A program made the translations under genes and the position numbers. This document shows, one piece after another, positions 7,528-17,091 of a stretch of DNA of 64,000 nt. Under the pieces are notes generated by a model. That model was not told the DNA's origin. It made no database searches and was given only the letters and a program-made list of their open reading frames with translations. Numbering within the stretch: the stretch's first letter is position 1; every line of letters begins with the position of its first letter. The DNA comes from an uncultured Roseburia sp. GTDB taxonomy: Bacteria; Bacillota; Clostridia; Lachnospirales; Lachnospiraceae. The stretch spans positions 1 through 64,000 of the forward strand of contig CAMSQM010000011.1 in assembly GCA_947062675.1 (NCBI GenBank), given 5' to 3'.

Positions 7528-8733
7528 TTATCCCAGCCCGTAATGCCCGGCCAGTTTCTCAAATGCGGGCAGCGAGCGCGCAATCATCTCATGAGAGACG
7601 CAGTATGCCAGCCGGACGTAGCCCGGGCAGCCGAACGCACTCCCCTTTACCATCAGAATATGAAGTTTCTTCCCTTCCCGCACAAACGCCTCTTCATCCT
7701 CTTCCGGAGACTTCACCCAGAGATAGAACGCCCCCTGTGGACGGATACACGAAAATCCCAGCCGCGTCAGCCCCTCATAGAGCATCCTGCGGTTCTGGTC
7801 GTAAAAGGCGAGATCTGTCTTTTCCTCCAGAACCCGCGCGACCGCCCTCTGCATCAGCGACGGTGCATTGACAAAGCCGAGCGTCCTGTTCGCTATGGCA
7901 AGCCCCTGTATCAGCTCCCCGGCCTGCGCGGCCTCGTCCGGAACCACGACATAACCGATCCTCTCTCCGGGCAGCGAGAGAGATTTGCTGAAAGAATATC
8001 CCACCAGCGTATTCCGGTAATATTTTGTGAGAAAATCTTCCCTGCCGCCGTCGTACACAAGCTCCCGGTACGGTTCATCCGATATCAGATACATATCGTG
8101 CATAAATTCCCGTTGTTTTTCTTCCAGAACCGCCGCAATTTTGCGCATCGTCTCAGGACTGTAGACGACTCCTGTCGGATTGTTCGGCGTGTTTACAATC
8201 AGCGCCTTTGTCTTCTCTGTTATCCTGGCGGCAAAATCTTCAAGATCCGGCTGAAACGTCTCCCGGTCCGGCTGCACCGCAACGATCCCGGCGCCGAAAT
8301 TAGCCGCATACTCCCGGTACTCCCCGAAAAACGGCGCAAATACAATGACTTCGTCACCCGGGTTAAGAATCGTCTGAAATATAATGTTCAGACCGCCCGC
8401 AGCGCCAACCGTCATTATAATATTGTGAAAATCAAACGAAGTGCCAAAACGTCTGTTCAGATTTTCCGCCACCGCGGCGCGCACCTGCGGGTATCCCGCA
8501 TTATCCATATATCCGTGCAGCTGCGCAGACCTCTCAGCAGTCGCAGTGCTCTGCGCCGTCAGCTCCTGAACCGCTTCCGCCAGCGACGCAGGAGCGGGCG
8601 TCGCCGGATTGCCCAGGGAAAAATCATAGACATTCTCCGCGCCGACGCGCTCCGCCAGCTCCTTCCCCTCCACGAACATCGCGCGGATCGCGGAGCTTCC
8701 CTCAAGCGCTCTTTTTATTCTCTCTGATATCAT
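7528..8733 (-). CDS. PLP-dependent aminotransferase, aspartate aminotransferase-like
   Basis: 401 residues of the class I/II aminotransferases. NTPNNPTG (181-188), SDEPYREL (218-225) and the PLP lysine Lys250 in YSFSKSLSLPGERIGY are present. The family includes aspartate, alanine and aromatic aminotransferases. The N-terminal stretch MISERIKRALEGSSAIRAMF is typical of a clostridial subgroup annotated only as PLP-dependent aminotransferase. It lies 101 bases downstream of the transglutaminase-like gene and 221 bases upstream of hisC, both on the same strand. Substrate specificity cannot be read from the sequence. Confidence 0.85.
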   Translation of the reverse strand: MISERIKRALEGSSAIRAMFVEGKELAERVGAENVYDFSLGNPATPAPASLAEAVQELTAQSTATAERSAQLHGYMDNAGYPQVRAAVAENLNRRFGTSFDFHNIIMTVGAAGGLNIIFQTILNPGDEVIVFAPFFGEYREYAANFGAGIVAVQPDRETFQPDLEDFAARITEKTKALIVNTPNNPTGVVYSPETMRKIAAVLEEKQREFMHDMYLISDEPYRELVYDGGREDFLTKYYRNTLVGYSFSKSLSLPGERIGYVVVPDEAAQAGELIQGLAIANRTLGFVNAPSLMQRAVARVLEEKTDLAFYDQNRRMLYEGLTRLGFSCIRPQGAFYLWVKSPEEDEEAFVREGKKLHILMVKGSAFGCPGYVRLAYCVSHEMIARSLPAFEKLAGHYGLG

Positions 8734-8834
8734 GGGAAACCTCTTTTCCTGTTCTGTTGACTCTGTGCCCTGTACTTCCGTCTCCCCGGCACTTAATCCT
8801 GTTACCCTTTCAGAATAAACGGTAATAATCTTAT

Positions 8835-10079
8835 TTATGACGTCATGCCGCTGTTGAAATGAAACGTCAGAACTTTCTGCTGTTCATCCTCCATATAGTA
8901 CAGACTGTGCAGGCCCTCACAATAATCTGCGATATGCCCCTCTTTTGTAAAATACTGTTTTGCCTGCCGGTAAAGCTCCTGCGTCGCAAATTTCAGGGAC
9001 ACCGCCACCTCCCCCGCGTCGTAGGCCGTTTTAAGGACACTGCCGGCCGCATCAGGCGCCCACTCTGAAAAATACCTGCCCTCCCGTATAAAATAATTAT
9101 TGCGGGTGGCTGTGGCCTCCGGCAGCCGGATGTAATCATTTGCCCTGTGACTCTCCGCGATCTCCCGCGAAGTCACGCAGAAATAACTGTAATTGATAAA
9201 GCGCTGCATTCCGATATCGCTCCCGGCATAGGCGGAATTTCCCCACGTCGTATCTATGTAATAGTATTCCCCGTCAAGCTGCGCCAGATTCCAGGCGTGC
9301 GGTTCTCCGTTTGCCTCTCCCGTCACAACCGCCGACCGGATCCCCTGTTCCCAGAGCAGATACTGCGTCGCGTTCGCATAGCCCTGACAGACTGTTTTTC
9401 CATAGAGAAAAACACTGATAATATTCTGATTCTCCGCGGCTCCCGCGTCATAATCCACATTGGAGGCCAGATATTCAAAGACATACCTTGCCTTCTCATA
9501 GTCCGTGGCCCCCGCGGCAATGCCCGCGAGAACCGCCTCCGTCCTTTGATCTATCTGTGCCTGCGTCTGATCGCGCTCACTCCTTGTCATCGTATATTGC
9601 GGCGCAAAATCCAGCGCCACGAGCTCATCTCCTCTTGTATACTGTGTGTACACATAACCGGACACCCAGAAAAGGCCGCCATAATCCGCACTCACTGCCT
9701 TATAGGCCGCATCGAGCACCAGAATATCCAGGGTGTCAACCCGTATCTTCTCCTCATGCGCGAGTATGGCGTTTAAAATCTCATCATAGACCCGCTTTGT
9801 CACGTCATCGAGTGTTGCGTAGGCATAGCGGTCCGTGGAAATACTTGCAACCGGCTCCAGCCCCCCGGGCACCTGTTCGCCGGCCTGTCCTCCTGTGCGA
9901 TTCAGCCGGCCGAAGACTTCCTCTATACGGCTTTTCCCCCAGGACGGCAGCCCCGCCATATTTTCGGCCATACTGCCGGACCCCTGGGTGATATCCACTC
10001 CCGTGAATCCGCATTTGAGCAGAAATACTGCAAAAAGCAGACTTCCTGCCAGAATCACTGCTCCCGCTCTCTTTTTCAC
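8835..10079 (-). CDS. membrane-anchored or secreted transglutaminase-like protein
   Basis: 414 residues. An N-terminal hydrophobic segment (7-22) follows MKKRAG, so the protein is exported or membrane-tethered. The cysteine after it (LLKCGF) is a poor lipobox. The transglutaminase-like fold contains a complete Cys-His-Asp triad: Cys231 in GKTVCQGYA, His261 in GEPHAWNL and Asp276 in YYYIDTTWG. Such proteins are usually proteases or peptide-crosslinking enzymes at the cell surface. The stretch before the core (82-190) is not recognised. The gene starts 22 bases after the aminopeptidase stop, suggesting co-transcription. Confidence 0.8.
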   Translation of the reverse strand: MKKRAGAVILAGSLLFAVFLLKCGFTGVDITQGSGSMAENMAGLPSWGKSRIEEVFGRLNRTGGQAGEQVPGGLEPVASISTDRYAYATLDDVTKRVYDEILNAILAHEEKIRVDTLDILVLDAAYKAVSADYGGLFWVSGYVYTQYTRGDELVALDFAPQYTMTRSERDQTQAQIDQRTEAVLAGIAAGATDYEKARYVFEYLASNVDYDAGAAENQNIISVFLYGKTVCQGYANATQYLLWEQGIRSAVVTGEANGEPHAWNLAQLDGEYYYIDTTWGNSAYAGSDIGMQRFINYSYFCVTSREIAESHRANDYIRLPEATATRNNYFIREGRYFSEWAPDAAGSVLKTAYDAGEVAVSLKFATQELYRQAKQYFTKEGHIADYCEGLHSLYYMEDEQQKVLTFHFNSGMTS

Positions 10080-10100
10080 GATTCCTCCCGTCCCCGTTTC

Positions 10101-11429
10101 CTACAGTGAAAAAAATGCCTCCACCAGACTTTTCAGCGCCTCCTGATCCGCGCTTCCCATCAGTTCCCGCGCAGAATGCATCGCAAGAAGCGGCACACCG
10201 ATATCCGCGGACCGGACCGGAAGAAGCGATGCGGCCACCGCCCCCAGTGTGCTGCCCCCCGGTATATCCGAGCGGTTGACAAATTTCTGACACGGAATCT
10301 GCCGCTTAGCGCAGATTTCCTGAACAACCGCAGACATCTCACAGTCCGTCGTATAGGACTGTGAACATGCCTCCTTGATGCAGACGCCGCTGCCCGTCAG
10401 CGGTCTGCTGGTCGGATCCATCTTTCCCGCCTGATTCGGATGCAGACCGTGCGCCACATCCACGGACAACAGCATGCTCTGATAAAGCATACGGTCCGCC
10501 TGCGCCGCTCCCATCCCCAGACAGTTCAGAATACGCAGCATCATATCGTGCAGAAGAATGGAACCTGCCCCCTGTCTGCTGCGGCTCCCGACCTCTTCGT
10601 GATCAAACAACGCGATCAGATTGATTCCGTCCGCGCGCTCCGCATCGAGAATCGCCGACACCAGGGCTGCGCAGGATGTCAGATTGTCCAGCCTTGGCGC
10701 AGAGATAAACTCGTCATGAAGTCCCACATACTCCGGCTCCTCCCTGCAGTATACCGTCAGCTCATAATCCAGAATCCGCTCCCGCTCCACACCAAGTTCA
10801 TCCGCCAGAAAAGCTAAAAATACCCCCTGCTCCTCTCCGGAAAGGAGTCCTGCAACCGGCATCAGATCCGTCTGCCGGTTGAGTTCAATGCCCTTATTCA
10901 CCTCACGGTTCATGTGAATGGCGAGATTGGGAATCGTGAGCAGATTTTTATCTGATACAAAGTCCATCAGCTCCGGCACAAACGGATTGACGCCTCTGAC
11001 TGCCACGCGCCCCGCAACGCCGAGCGGCCGGTCCAGCCAGGTATTCAGAATCGGGCCGCCATATACCTCCACATTGACCTGCGCATAGCCATTCGCCGCA
11101 ATATCTGCCGCAGGCTTTATCCGAAGACACGGGAAATCCGTGTGTGCCGCTGCCAGACGGATCTGCGGTCCCATGCCACCGCACGCCCTGCCATTTCCGC
11201 CCGCGGCATGGTCATCCGTCCCTGTTAATTTTCCTACTGTAAATGCAAATAAAGTCGTATCGTGATGGTTTACATAATACTTTCCGCCCTCAGTCAGCTT
11301 CCAGTCGTCCGCATATTCCGTTCTCTGAAATCCCCCGGCTGCAAGCCTCTCCTCACAGGCGCGCACCGAATGCACCGGCGATACCCCTTTGCGCACCAGA
11401 TCAAACAGAACCTCCTTCTCGTCCCTCAT
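10101..11429 (-). CDS. apeB: M18 family aminopeptidase
   Basis: 442 residues, a dinuclear-metal aminopeptidase of the M18 family that removes N-terminal residues, often acidic ones, in the cytoplasm. The metal site shows RLAAAHTDFP (His96, Asp98), LFDHEEVGSRS and the C-terminal HSARELMG motif. The start at 11429 (MRDEKEVLFDLVRKG) is chosen because AAGGAG precedes it and the extra 33 residues of the longest frame are not family-like. The spacing to the ATG is short. Transcribed divergently from the DUF5721 gene. Confidence 0.87.
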   Translation of the reverse strand: MRDEKEVLFDLVRKGVSPVHSVRACEERLAAGGFQRTEYADDWKLTEGGKYYVNHHDTTLFAFTVGKLTGTDDHAAGGNGRACGGMGPQIRLAAAHTDFPCLRIKPAADIAANGYAQVNVEVYGGPILNTWLDRPLGVAGRVAVRGVNPFVPELMDFVSDKNLLTIPNLAIHMNREVNKGIELNRQTDLMPVAGLLSGEEQGVFLAFLADELGVERERILDYELTVYCREEPEYVGLHDEFISAPRLDNLTSCAALVSAILDAERADGINLIALFDHEEVGSRSRQGAGSILLHDMMLRILNCLGMGAAQADRMLYQSMLLSVDVAHGLHPNQAGKMDPTSRPLTGSGVCIKEACSQSYTTDCEMSAVVQEICAKRQIPCQKFVNRSDIPGGSTLGAVAASLLPVRSADIGVPLLAMHSARELMGSADQEALKSLVEAFFSL

Positions 11430-11532
11430 CGCTCCTTTTCCTTTCCGCTTATTTTTGTAATTGCCGGATACACCTGCACACGATGTGCACCCAGGCGGCT
11501 CATTCACACTCCGGCGCGTAATATCCAATGAT

Positions 11533-11573
11533 ATTATACCATATTGTCTTCCCGATATAAATAGTGTTATAAT
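11533..11573. promoter_or_regulatory. overlapping divergent promoters, aminopeptidase and DUF5721 gene
   Basis: On the plus strand TTGTCT (11544-11549), 18 bases, TATAAT (11568-11573) would serve the DUF5721 gene. On the minus strand TGGTATAAT (11533-11541) is an extended -10 for the aminopeptidase. The two overlap, so transcription from each may interfere with the other. Confidence 0.45.
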
Positions 11574-11607
11574 AAGAAAAAATCAGCTTTATGAAACGGG
11601 GAAATGT

Positions 11608-12114
11608 ATGATAGCACTCAGTATCGTTGAAATCAGGGATTTTATGAACAAACTGCTCTGCAAAGAAACATTCGACAATTTTTTACTGAAAGAAGCCGTT
11701 ATCCAGAGCAGCGTCACCTGGTCGCTGGACGGAACGCTCGTCACCGGATTTTTTTCAAAAGAAGAGCTCGAAGCAGAAGGCCTCACCGGATTTTCATTTC
11801 TTCCGTTCAGGCACATACGCAATCAGTGCTATCATCTGATTAAAGGAAAACGGACCCCTTCCTGCTTCAAATTTGTATTTCTTCTCTCGCCTGCGAACCT
11901 TGCCCGTACACTGGCGCAGACACACAGCACTTATCAGCCGCAGGACATCACCGGCATGTTTCTCAACCTTCTGTTTCAGGATAATCGCCTGATCCTGACC
12001 ACAGGAATCTCCTACCGCATCTTCTCCACTGACAGGAGGCTGGAGCAGGAGTGGGATATACTGGTCAGGCGCTTTCTGAAAAATCACGAAATTACATTCG
12101 AAGAGCTCTCCTGA
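11608..12114 (+). CDS. DUF5721 family protein
   Basis: 168 residues, recognised by overall pattern as a small conserved protein of Lachnospiraceae (DUF5721). It starts MIALSIVEIRDFMNKLL and contains FLPFRHIRNQCYHLIKGKR in the centre and TTGISYRIFSTDRRLEQEWD near the end. No membrane segment, signal or known catalytic motif is visible, so it is likely cytoplasmic. The start at 11608 has GGGG seven bases upstream and excludes 49 non-conserved residues. The function is unknown. Confidence 0.7.
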   Translation: MIALSIVEIRDFMNKLLCKETFDNFLLKEAVIQSSVTWSLDGTLVTGFFSKEELEAEGLTGFSFLPFRHIRNQCYHLIKGKRTPSCFKFVFLLSPANLARTLAQTHSTYQPQDITGMFLNLLFQDNRLILTTGISYRIFSTDRRLEQEWDILVRRFLKNHEITFEELS

Positions 12115-12250
12115 TCATCCTGACGGTCGCCACCGTTATAATTTTAACAAACTTTTTATTTTTTTACTTTACTTTTGGCTCCTGGTATGTTATGGTTATG
12201 GTGTCTGTAGCTGAAAGCACAGCAAAAATATTTACAGGAGGTACTTTGGG

Positions 12251-12451
12251 ATGAAGGGTACGGTAAAATGGTTTAACAACCAAAAGGGTTACGGATTCAT
12301 ATCCGATGAAGAAGGAAATGACGTATTCGTACATTACTCAGGACTGAATATGGAAGGATTTAAGTCCCTCGAAGAAAGTGCTGCGGTAGAATTCGAAGTC
12401 GTAGAAGGTTCCAAGGGACCTCAGGCAACCAACGTGACGGTGCTCAAATAA
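12251..12451 (+). CDS. cold-shock protein, CspA family
   Basis: 66 residues, a single OB-fold nucleic-acid-binding domain that acts as an RNA chaperone. RNP1 is KGYGFI (residues 14-19) and RNP2 is VFVHYS. An AGGAGG site lies eight bases before the ATG. The leader of about 135 bases is AT-rich and contains TTATAATTTT near 12134, a plausible -10 without a clear -35. Long leaders are usual for cold-shock genes. A strong terminator follows. Confidence 0.93.
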   Translation: MKGTVKWFNNQKGYGFISDEEGNDVFVHYSGLNMEGFKSLEESAAVEFEVVEGSKGPQATNVTVLK

Positions 12452-12554
12452 TACGCTGCCACAGGCGGGCAAGGCTGCCATGATTCATCACAATTACATG
12501 TCCTTTTCTAACACAGACTTGTTGCCGGATAAAGATATTGTAATCAATGGATTC

Positions 12555-12590
12555 GAAAAAAGAGTGTCGGTTCGCCGACACTCTTTTTAT
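12555..12590. terminator. bidirectional terminator between csp and esterase genes
   Basis: AGAGTGTCGG (12561-12570), TTCG loop, CCGACACTCT (12575-12584), flanked by A5 and T5. It can end transcription from both sides. Confidence 0.9.
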
Positions 12591-12613
12591 CGCAGAAAAT
12601 CCAAAAAAATTTC

Positions 12614-13447
12614 TCAGATTCCAACATTTCCGCTGCTGATACCGGCTCCGTTCTTCTCCAGCGGCAGCCAGTCCATCGCCTTTCTGATATAAGTGTCCCA
12701 GAAATCCCACTCATGGCCTCCGGGGCCCACCTCAAATGTGACCTCCAGTCCCTGCGCTCTCACAAAATCCACAAATTCCTGATTCTTTGCCAGCAGAAAA
12801 TCCTGATCGCCACAAGCCATGTAAATGTCAGGAACCTGCGCTCCCTGCTCCACAAGCTTCCGGATCAGATATTCCGGATTTTTATCGCTGGTGAGAACCT
12901 CGTCAAAGTCCCCAAACAGCGCCTGTGCATAGTCTCTGCGCTCAATAAACAACGGCGAATCATTGGTCCAGTCCCGGAATGTCGTCACGTGCAGCGCAGA
13001 GGACAGCGCCACAATCGCGCCAAATCTGTCATGGTACTTAAGGCCGTTGCGGATTGCGCCATATCCCCCCATTGACAGACCGCCGATATAGGTATCCTCT
13101 CTCCTGTGAGACAGATGAAAAATTTTGCGCGTCAGTTCCACCAGTTCTTCTCCGACAAATTCGCCGTAATTATTATTCGTCACCGGATCGTCCACATAAA
13201 ATGCGTTGTCTCCGGAGGGCATCACGACCGCAAGGTCATTCTCCTCGGCAAAACGCTGGATTCTGGTCCCGTTCACCCAGTCAACCGAGCTGCCAAACAC
13301 CCCGTGCAGCAGATAAAGAGTCTTATAGGGCCGGTCCCCGCGCTCCGGCATGCCCGGAAATGCAAGTTTGTCCGCCGGCAGAATCACATTGACCGGCACT
13401 GTGCGCATCAGCGCCTTCGACATCAGACTCATTTGAATAAAAGCCAT
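12614..13447 (-). CDS. alpha/beta-hydrolase esterase, EstA/FrmB-like
   Basis: 277 residues of the esterase D / tributyrin esterase group. The catalytic serine is Ser125 in GLSMGGYGA, the acid is probably the Asp in ACGDQDFL and the base the His in GPGGHEWDFW. An oxyanion block, YLLHGVFGSSVDW, precedes. No signal peptide is visible, so it is cytoplasmic. Relatives act on short acyl esters or on acetylated sugars; the substrate is not decided by sequence. It is preceded at 114 bases by the MATE gene on the same strand and may be expressed from its own promoter near a palindrome at 13516. Confidence 0.82.
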   Translation of the reverse strand: MAFIQMSLMSKALMRTVPVNVILPADKLAFPGMPERGDRPYKTLYLLHGVFGSSVDWVNGTRIQRFAEENDLAVVMPSGDNAFYVDDPVTNNNYGEFVGEELVELTRKIFHLSHRREDTYIGGLSMGGYGAIRNGLKYHDRFGAIVALSSALHVTTFRDWTNDSPLFIERRDYAQALFGDFDEVLTSDKNPEYLIRKLVEQGAQVPDIYMACGDQDFLLAKNQEFVDFVRAQGLEVTFEVGPGGHEWDFWDTYIRKAMDWLPLEKNGAGISSGNVGI

Positions 13448-13515
13448 CTTTCCATCCTCCCGTTTTCTGAAATACTTCTTTTTTCTATTTACATTGTTCT
13501 GAAAAACCTCTCCCG

Positions 13516-13529
13516 ACAGGTATACCTGT
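13516..13529 (-). promoter_or_regulatory. perfect 14-bp palindrome upstream of the esterase gene
   Basis: ACAGGTATACCTGT is its own reverse complement. It sits 69 bases before the esterase ATG. A second related half, GGATACCT, lies four bases away. The form suits a dimeric repressor such as a GntR-type protein. Confidence 0.4.
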
Positions 13530-13561
13530 TCTGGATACCTTTATCTCTTTTGTGGCAGAGC

Positions 13562-14956
13562 TTACTCCGGCTCCCTCTTAAGCGCCTCCACTTTCCGCCA
13601 CTGATCCAGCCTCTTAAACAGCCTTATAAGAATCAGGACCGCCGCGGTCGCCAGCACCACCTCCGCAACGAACTGCGCGTAGGCGAGACCATAAAGCGGA
13701 TAAATCCAGTTGAGAATACAGAGCGCGGGGATCTCCAGGATAATCTTCCTCAGAATCGCAAACAGCAGCGCCGTTTTTCCCATACCGCAGGCCTGGAATA
13801 CGCCGACGGCAAGAAAATCCATGCAGAGGAACGGCAGCCCGAAACAGAGCGCCCGCAGAAACTGAGTGCCGTATCCGACAATGCTTTCATTTTTCATAAA
13901 CAGCGTCATCAGGCTCCCCGCGAACAGGTAATAACAGACGCTCATAATGACCAGAAACCCGATCGAAACCCGCCCGGAAAACAGTACCGTTTTCTTCATC
14001 CGGTCCGAATTACCGCTCGCATAGTTATAACTGATCAGAGGCATAATCCCTTGGGAGATTCCCATCGCGATATACATCGGTATCATGTTGATCTTATGCG
14101 CGATTCCCATCGCCGCCACCGCATCGGAACCGTAGGACGAGGTAAAATTGTTCAGCACCGTCATGCCGGTCACGTTCAGCAGATTCTGAATGGAAGCCGG
14201 AATGCCAACCCCGCAGATACCGTACACCACAGCTTTTTCAAACCCGAACATCGCCGGACGAATACAGACATATGTACTTTTCCGCTTTACAAACAGCAGC
14301 ACAAAAAAGTACAGACATGCAAAACAGTTGGAGATGCAGGTGGCCAGTCCTGCTCCCGCCGCCCCCATCCCCAGCCCGCCGGGAAGAATAAAGACGGGGT
14401 CGAGCACAATATTGAGCAGACACCCGCTCATTGTGCCGATGCTGGCGTGGAGTGCAGCCCCCTCTGAGCGCACCAGATACGCGAGAACCACATTGATAAT
14501 CGCGGGCGCCGCGCCGAATGTGGTCGTCCACCGCAGATACTCCCCTGTCGCCGCCACCGTCGTCTCGTCAGCGCCGAGCATTGTAAGAAGCGGTGCGCGG
14601 AATGCCGTGTAGGCCACGGAAAACAGGATCCCGCAGAACAGCGCGCAGTAGAATCCGAACGCAGAACTGCGGTAGACGGTGTCGTAGTCCTTCCTGCCGA
14701 GCGCGCGGCTCATCATACTCGAAGTCCCCACGCCGAAAAGGTTATTGACCGCGTTAAATGCCAGCAGCACGGGCGCTGCCAGCGTGACGGCCGCATTCTG
14801 CACGGGATCGTTGAGCATACCGACGAAATAAGTGTCGGCGAGATTATAGATCACCATGACCAGCGAACTGATGATCGTCGGAACCGCCAGCGTCATCACC
14901 GCTTTCGGGACCGGCGTCTGTTCAAACAATACTGATTTATTCTGATTGTCAGCCAT
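13562..14956 (-). CDS. MATE family multidrug/metabolite exporter
   Basis: 464 residues with about twelve hydrophobic helices, the MATE length and pattern. The two-fold repeat is seen in the opening motifs (PKAVMTLAVPTIISSLVMVIYN near the start, VVYGICGVGIPASIQNLLN in the second half). Members export cationic drugs or metabolites using Na+ or H+. The ATG at 14956 (MADNQNKSVLF) is chosen because the longer frame adds a non-conserved 41 residues; GGGGGAG lies 14 bases upstream, a long spacing. A GTG 15 bases earlier is an alternative. Confidence 0.87.
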   Translation of the reverse strand: MADNQNKSVLFEQTPVPKAVMTLAVPTIISSLVMVIYNLADTYFVGMLNDPVQNAAVTLAAPVLLAFNAVNNLFGVGTSSMMSRALGRKDYDTVYRSSAFGFYCALFCGILFSVAYTAFRAPLLTMLGADETTVAATGEYLRWTTTFGAAPAIINVVLAYLVRSEGAALHASIGTMSGCLLNIVLDPVFILPGGLGMGAAGAGLATCISNCFACLYFFVLLFVKRKSTYVCIRPAMFGFEKAVVYGICGVGIPASIQNLLNVTGMTVLNNFTSSYGSDAVAAMGIAHKINMIPMYIAMGISQGIMPLISYNYASGNSDRMKKTVLFSGRVSIGFLVIMSVCYYLFAGSLMTLFMKNESIVGYGTQFLRALCFGLPFLCMDFLAVGVFQACGMGKTALLFAILRKIILEIPALCILNWIYPLYGLAYAQFVAEVVLATAAVLILIRLFKRLDQWRKVEALKREPE

Positions 14957-15101
14957 TCTGTTATTCACTTCTCCCCCATTTACGATTTTTTTCAAAAAAT
15001 ACATACTATACTGATTATAGACAGTTTCTGACAGAAAAAACAGGATTATTTTTCTGAATTCAGGGACAATTTTAAGCATGACAGGGAAAACCCGTCATAC
15101 G

Positions 15102-15129
15102 CAAAAACCGGATTGCCTTCGCAACCCGG
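15102..15129 (-). terminator. terminator of the chemoreceptor gene
   Basis: In the minus direction CCGGGTTGC, GAAG loop, GCAATCCGG (one G-U pair), then TTTTT. It lies 60 bases after the chemoreceptor stop. Confidence 0.75.
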
Positions 15130-15189
15130 CTGTTCCGGTATCCATTATTTTCCCTGCCTGTTCCGGAAAACGCAGAATTCCCCTGCGCC

Positions 15190-16485
15190 TTACAGATGCT
15201 TTTTGATATTATCCATATCAAATTTGCGGATGTAACCCAGAAGTTCATCGGACACGCCCACGACTTTTCCGGTCGTCTGATTGCATTCATCCACAATATT
15301 GCGAAGCTCTTCCATGCTCTCCGACGTCTGACGCGCATTCTCGGCATTCTCCTCCGCAAATGTGGTAAGCGATATAATTCCGCCTTCGATTACCATCTTA
15401 TGGCTGCCAAGCTCAGACACCTCATTCCCGATCCCTTCAATCGAATCACCGACCTGCCCGATCTCCTCGTTAAGCGAATGGAAAATCTCCTCGGTATCGT
15501 GGATCTTTTTGTTCTGTCTGGTAAACGCCTCGGACACCTGCTCCGTGATCTGCACGCTGATGTTGGAATTTTCAATCAGATCATTGACAATCCGGTTGAT
15601 CTGCTCCGTCGATTCCTTGGACTGATCCGCGAGAATCCGGATCTCCTCCGCCACGACGGAAAATCCTCTTCCGTGCTCCCCCGCGCGCGCCGCCTCAATG
15701 CTCGCATTGAGCGCCAGAAGATTGGTCTGACCTGAAATCCCCGCAATAATCTCCGTCGCCGTCTGAATCTGCTGCGCGGACTGATTCGTCCGGTCAGTCT
15801 GCTTCCTGACGTTCTCGATGGCCTCACCGCTCTCCCTGCTGATCGCGATCAGTTCTTTCATAATCTTTTCTGCAGAATGGTTGCAGGACTGCATGGTCTC
15901 CGCGCTCTTCGTGAGCGCCGCGATATTAGCTGTAATGTTGTCGATCGACGCGCTGACCGCCTCAATCTTCTCCTTCATATCGACGACATGGTCCGCCTGG
16001 GAAACGGTGTTCTCCGTGATCTCCTCCATCGCCTCTCCCGCCGTTCCCACGGAAGTCGCCATATTTTCAAAAATCGCCTGAAATTCTTCAGACGCCTCGT
16101 TTAACTCTTTCGACGCCGTCCGGATTCCGGCAAGCACCTGTGCAAACGACGCGGCGGCGGACTGAATGGTGCGCAGCATCTCCCCGACATCGTCATTGCG
16201 CTCGGCAAGCCTGCTTGTCCCCGTCGAGATCTTTCCGCCGTCCTCCACAGGTCTGCTGTAAACCACGGACAGAATCTGATCCATCACAATCTTTACCACC
16301 GCAAAGATAAGCCCGAACACCAGCACCAGCCCGGCGCCGATTAAAATCATCGCCATGATTGTCCGTATGATTCCCGCTTCCAGCATCATCAGAACGGCAA
16401 CCTGCCATGCCAGCACAATCGCCAGCAAAAAACCGATGGGCGCAAGTATCTTCCCCCACATGGACTTTCTCTTTGAACCTTCCAT
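15190..16485 (-). CDS. methyl-accepting chemotaxis protein without external sensor domain
   Basis: 431 residues. Two adjacent membrane helices (about 12-35 and 38-62) are joined by a short loop, so there is no extracytoplasmic ligand domain. A long coiled coil follows, with the conserved signalling tip [20 protein letters not shown]. It probably senses membrane state or an internal signal and passes it to CheA/CheW. The start at 16485 has AGGAGG seven bases upstream. No chemotaxis or flagellar gene is nearby, so it is an orphan receptor. The C-terminus ([14 protein letters not shown]) lacks a CheR-tethering pentapeptide. Confidence 0.85.
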   Translation of the reverse strand: MEGSKRKSMWGKILAPIGFLLAIVLAWQVAVLMMLEAGIIRTIMAMILIGAGLVLVFGLIFAVVKIVMDQILSVVYSRPVEDGGKISTGTSRLAERNDDVGEMLRTIQSAAASFAQVLAGIRTASKELNEASEEFQAIFENMATSVGTAGEAMEEITENTVSQADHVVDMKEKIEAVSASIDNITANIAALTKSAETMQSCNHSAEKIMKELIAISRESGEAIENVRKQTDRTNQSAQQIQTATEIIAGISGQTNLLALNASIEAARAGEHGRGFSVVAEEIRILADQSKESTEQINRIVNDLIENSNISVQITEQVSEAFTRQNKKIHDTEEIFHSLNEEIGQVGDSIEGIGNEVSELGSHKMVIEGGIISLTTFAEENAENARQTSESMEELRNIVDECNQTTGKVVGVSDELLGYIRKFDMDNIKKHL

Positions 16486-16541
16486 CGTCTTCCTCCTTAA
16501 ATCACATACCACGTTCCGCCTGTAATGTCTGTCCGGCAGAT

Positions 16542-16995
16542 TCACTGTCCCGGGTCAGACTGCTCTTCATATGTAATCTCAAGCCACGGAAACATCACAG
16601 GCCTCAGTTCTTCCCTGTCTGCCTCTGTCACGGTGTTGCAGGGATACGGACAGACAGAACCGTCCTCCCGGCCGTCAGACAGCCAGATCTCCACCTGCTT
16701 TTTCCGCCAGTCCGTTATCCGGTATTCCGGGACGCCGACCCTCCTTAAGATATCCATTTTCTCATTCCGGTCATACTCTCCGTCGCATCTGACAAAACCT
16801 CCATCACAAAACGGGGAATTCCGGTAAAAGACTCATTCTTTCTGTCCCTGATATTGCAGATAATCGAAACGTCAGGAACCACGATCCGGTTGTCATTCTC
16901 TCTCCACTGATACTGCACGCTGTCGCCAAAAACCCGGTGACCATGGAATGTTCCGGAAATGTATTGCTCATATCGCTGACAGGCAGAACATTCAT
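16542..16995 (-). pseudogene. Uma2-family endonuclease remnant, frameshifted and 5'-truncated
   Basis: One minus frame reads GHRVFGDSVQYQW, then NRIVVPDVSIICNIRDRK and FTGIPRFVMEVLSDATES. The coding sense then jumps frame to EYDRNEKMDILRRVGVPEYR and ITDWRKKQVEIWL, to a stop at 16542. Together these match the order of the Uma2 (DUF820) nuclease core: PD-S-I-C, then E-V-L-S, then Y-D-R-N-E-K...G-V-E-Y. A single base loss between ATES and EYDR explains the break. The usual N-terminal third is absent. Translation as one protein is not possible. Confidence 0.65.
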
Positions 16996-17091
16996 TGCAG
17001 ATACCTCACCGGATAATTAATAATTATACCAGATTCCGGGGGATTTTCAAGGTATTTCATACATCGCCGCTTTCTCTTCCGGAACGCATGA

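Noticed and set aside
7212-7583. 123-codon minus frame with FRYAGLRYAG repeats
   Set aside because: Overlaps the hisC start and aminotransferase end, spans the tandem repeat and has no ribosome site.
7516-8727. 403-codon plus-strand frame
   Set aside because: It is the antisense of the aminotransferase, rich in Arg and Pro, without ribosome site or family motif.
12051-12254. 67-codon plus frame overlapping the DUF5721 end and csp start
   Set aside because: Most of it is the csp leader; the start lies inside another gene and no ribosome site is seen.
13106-14467. 453-codon plus-strand frame
   Set aside because: Antisense to the esterase and MATE genes, both of which have clear motifs; no start signal.
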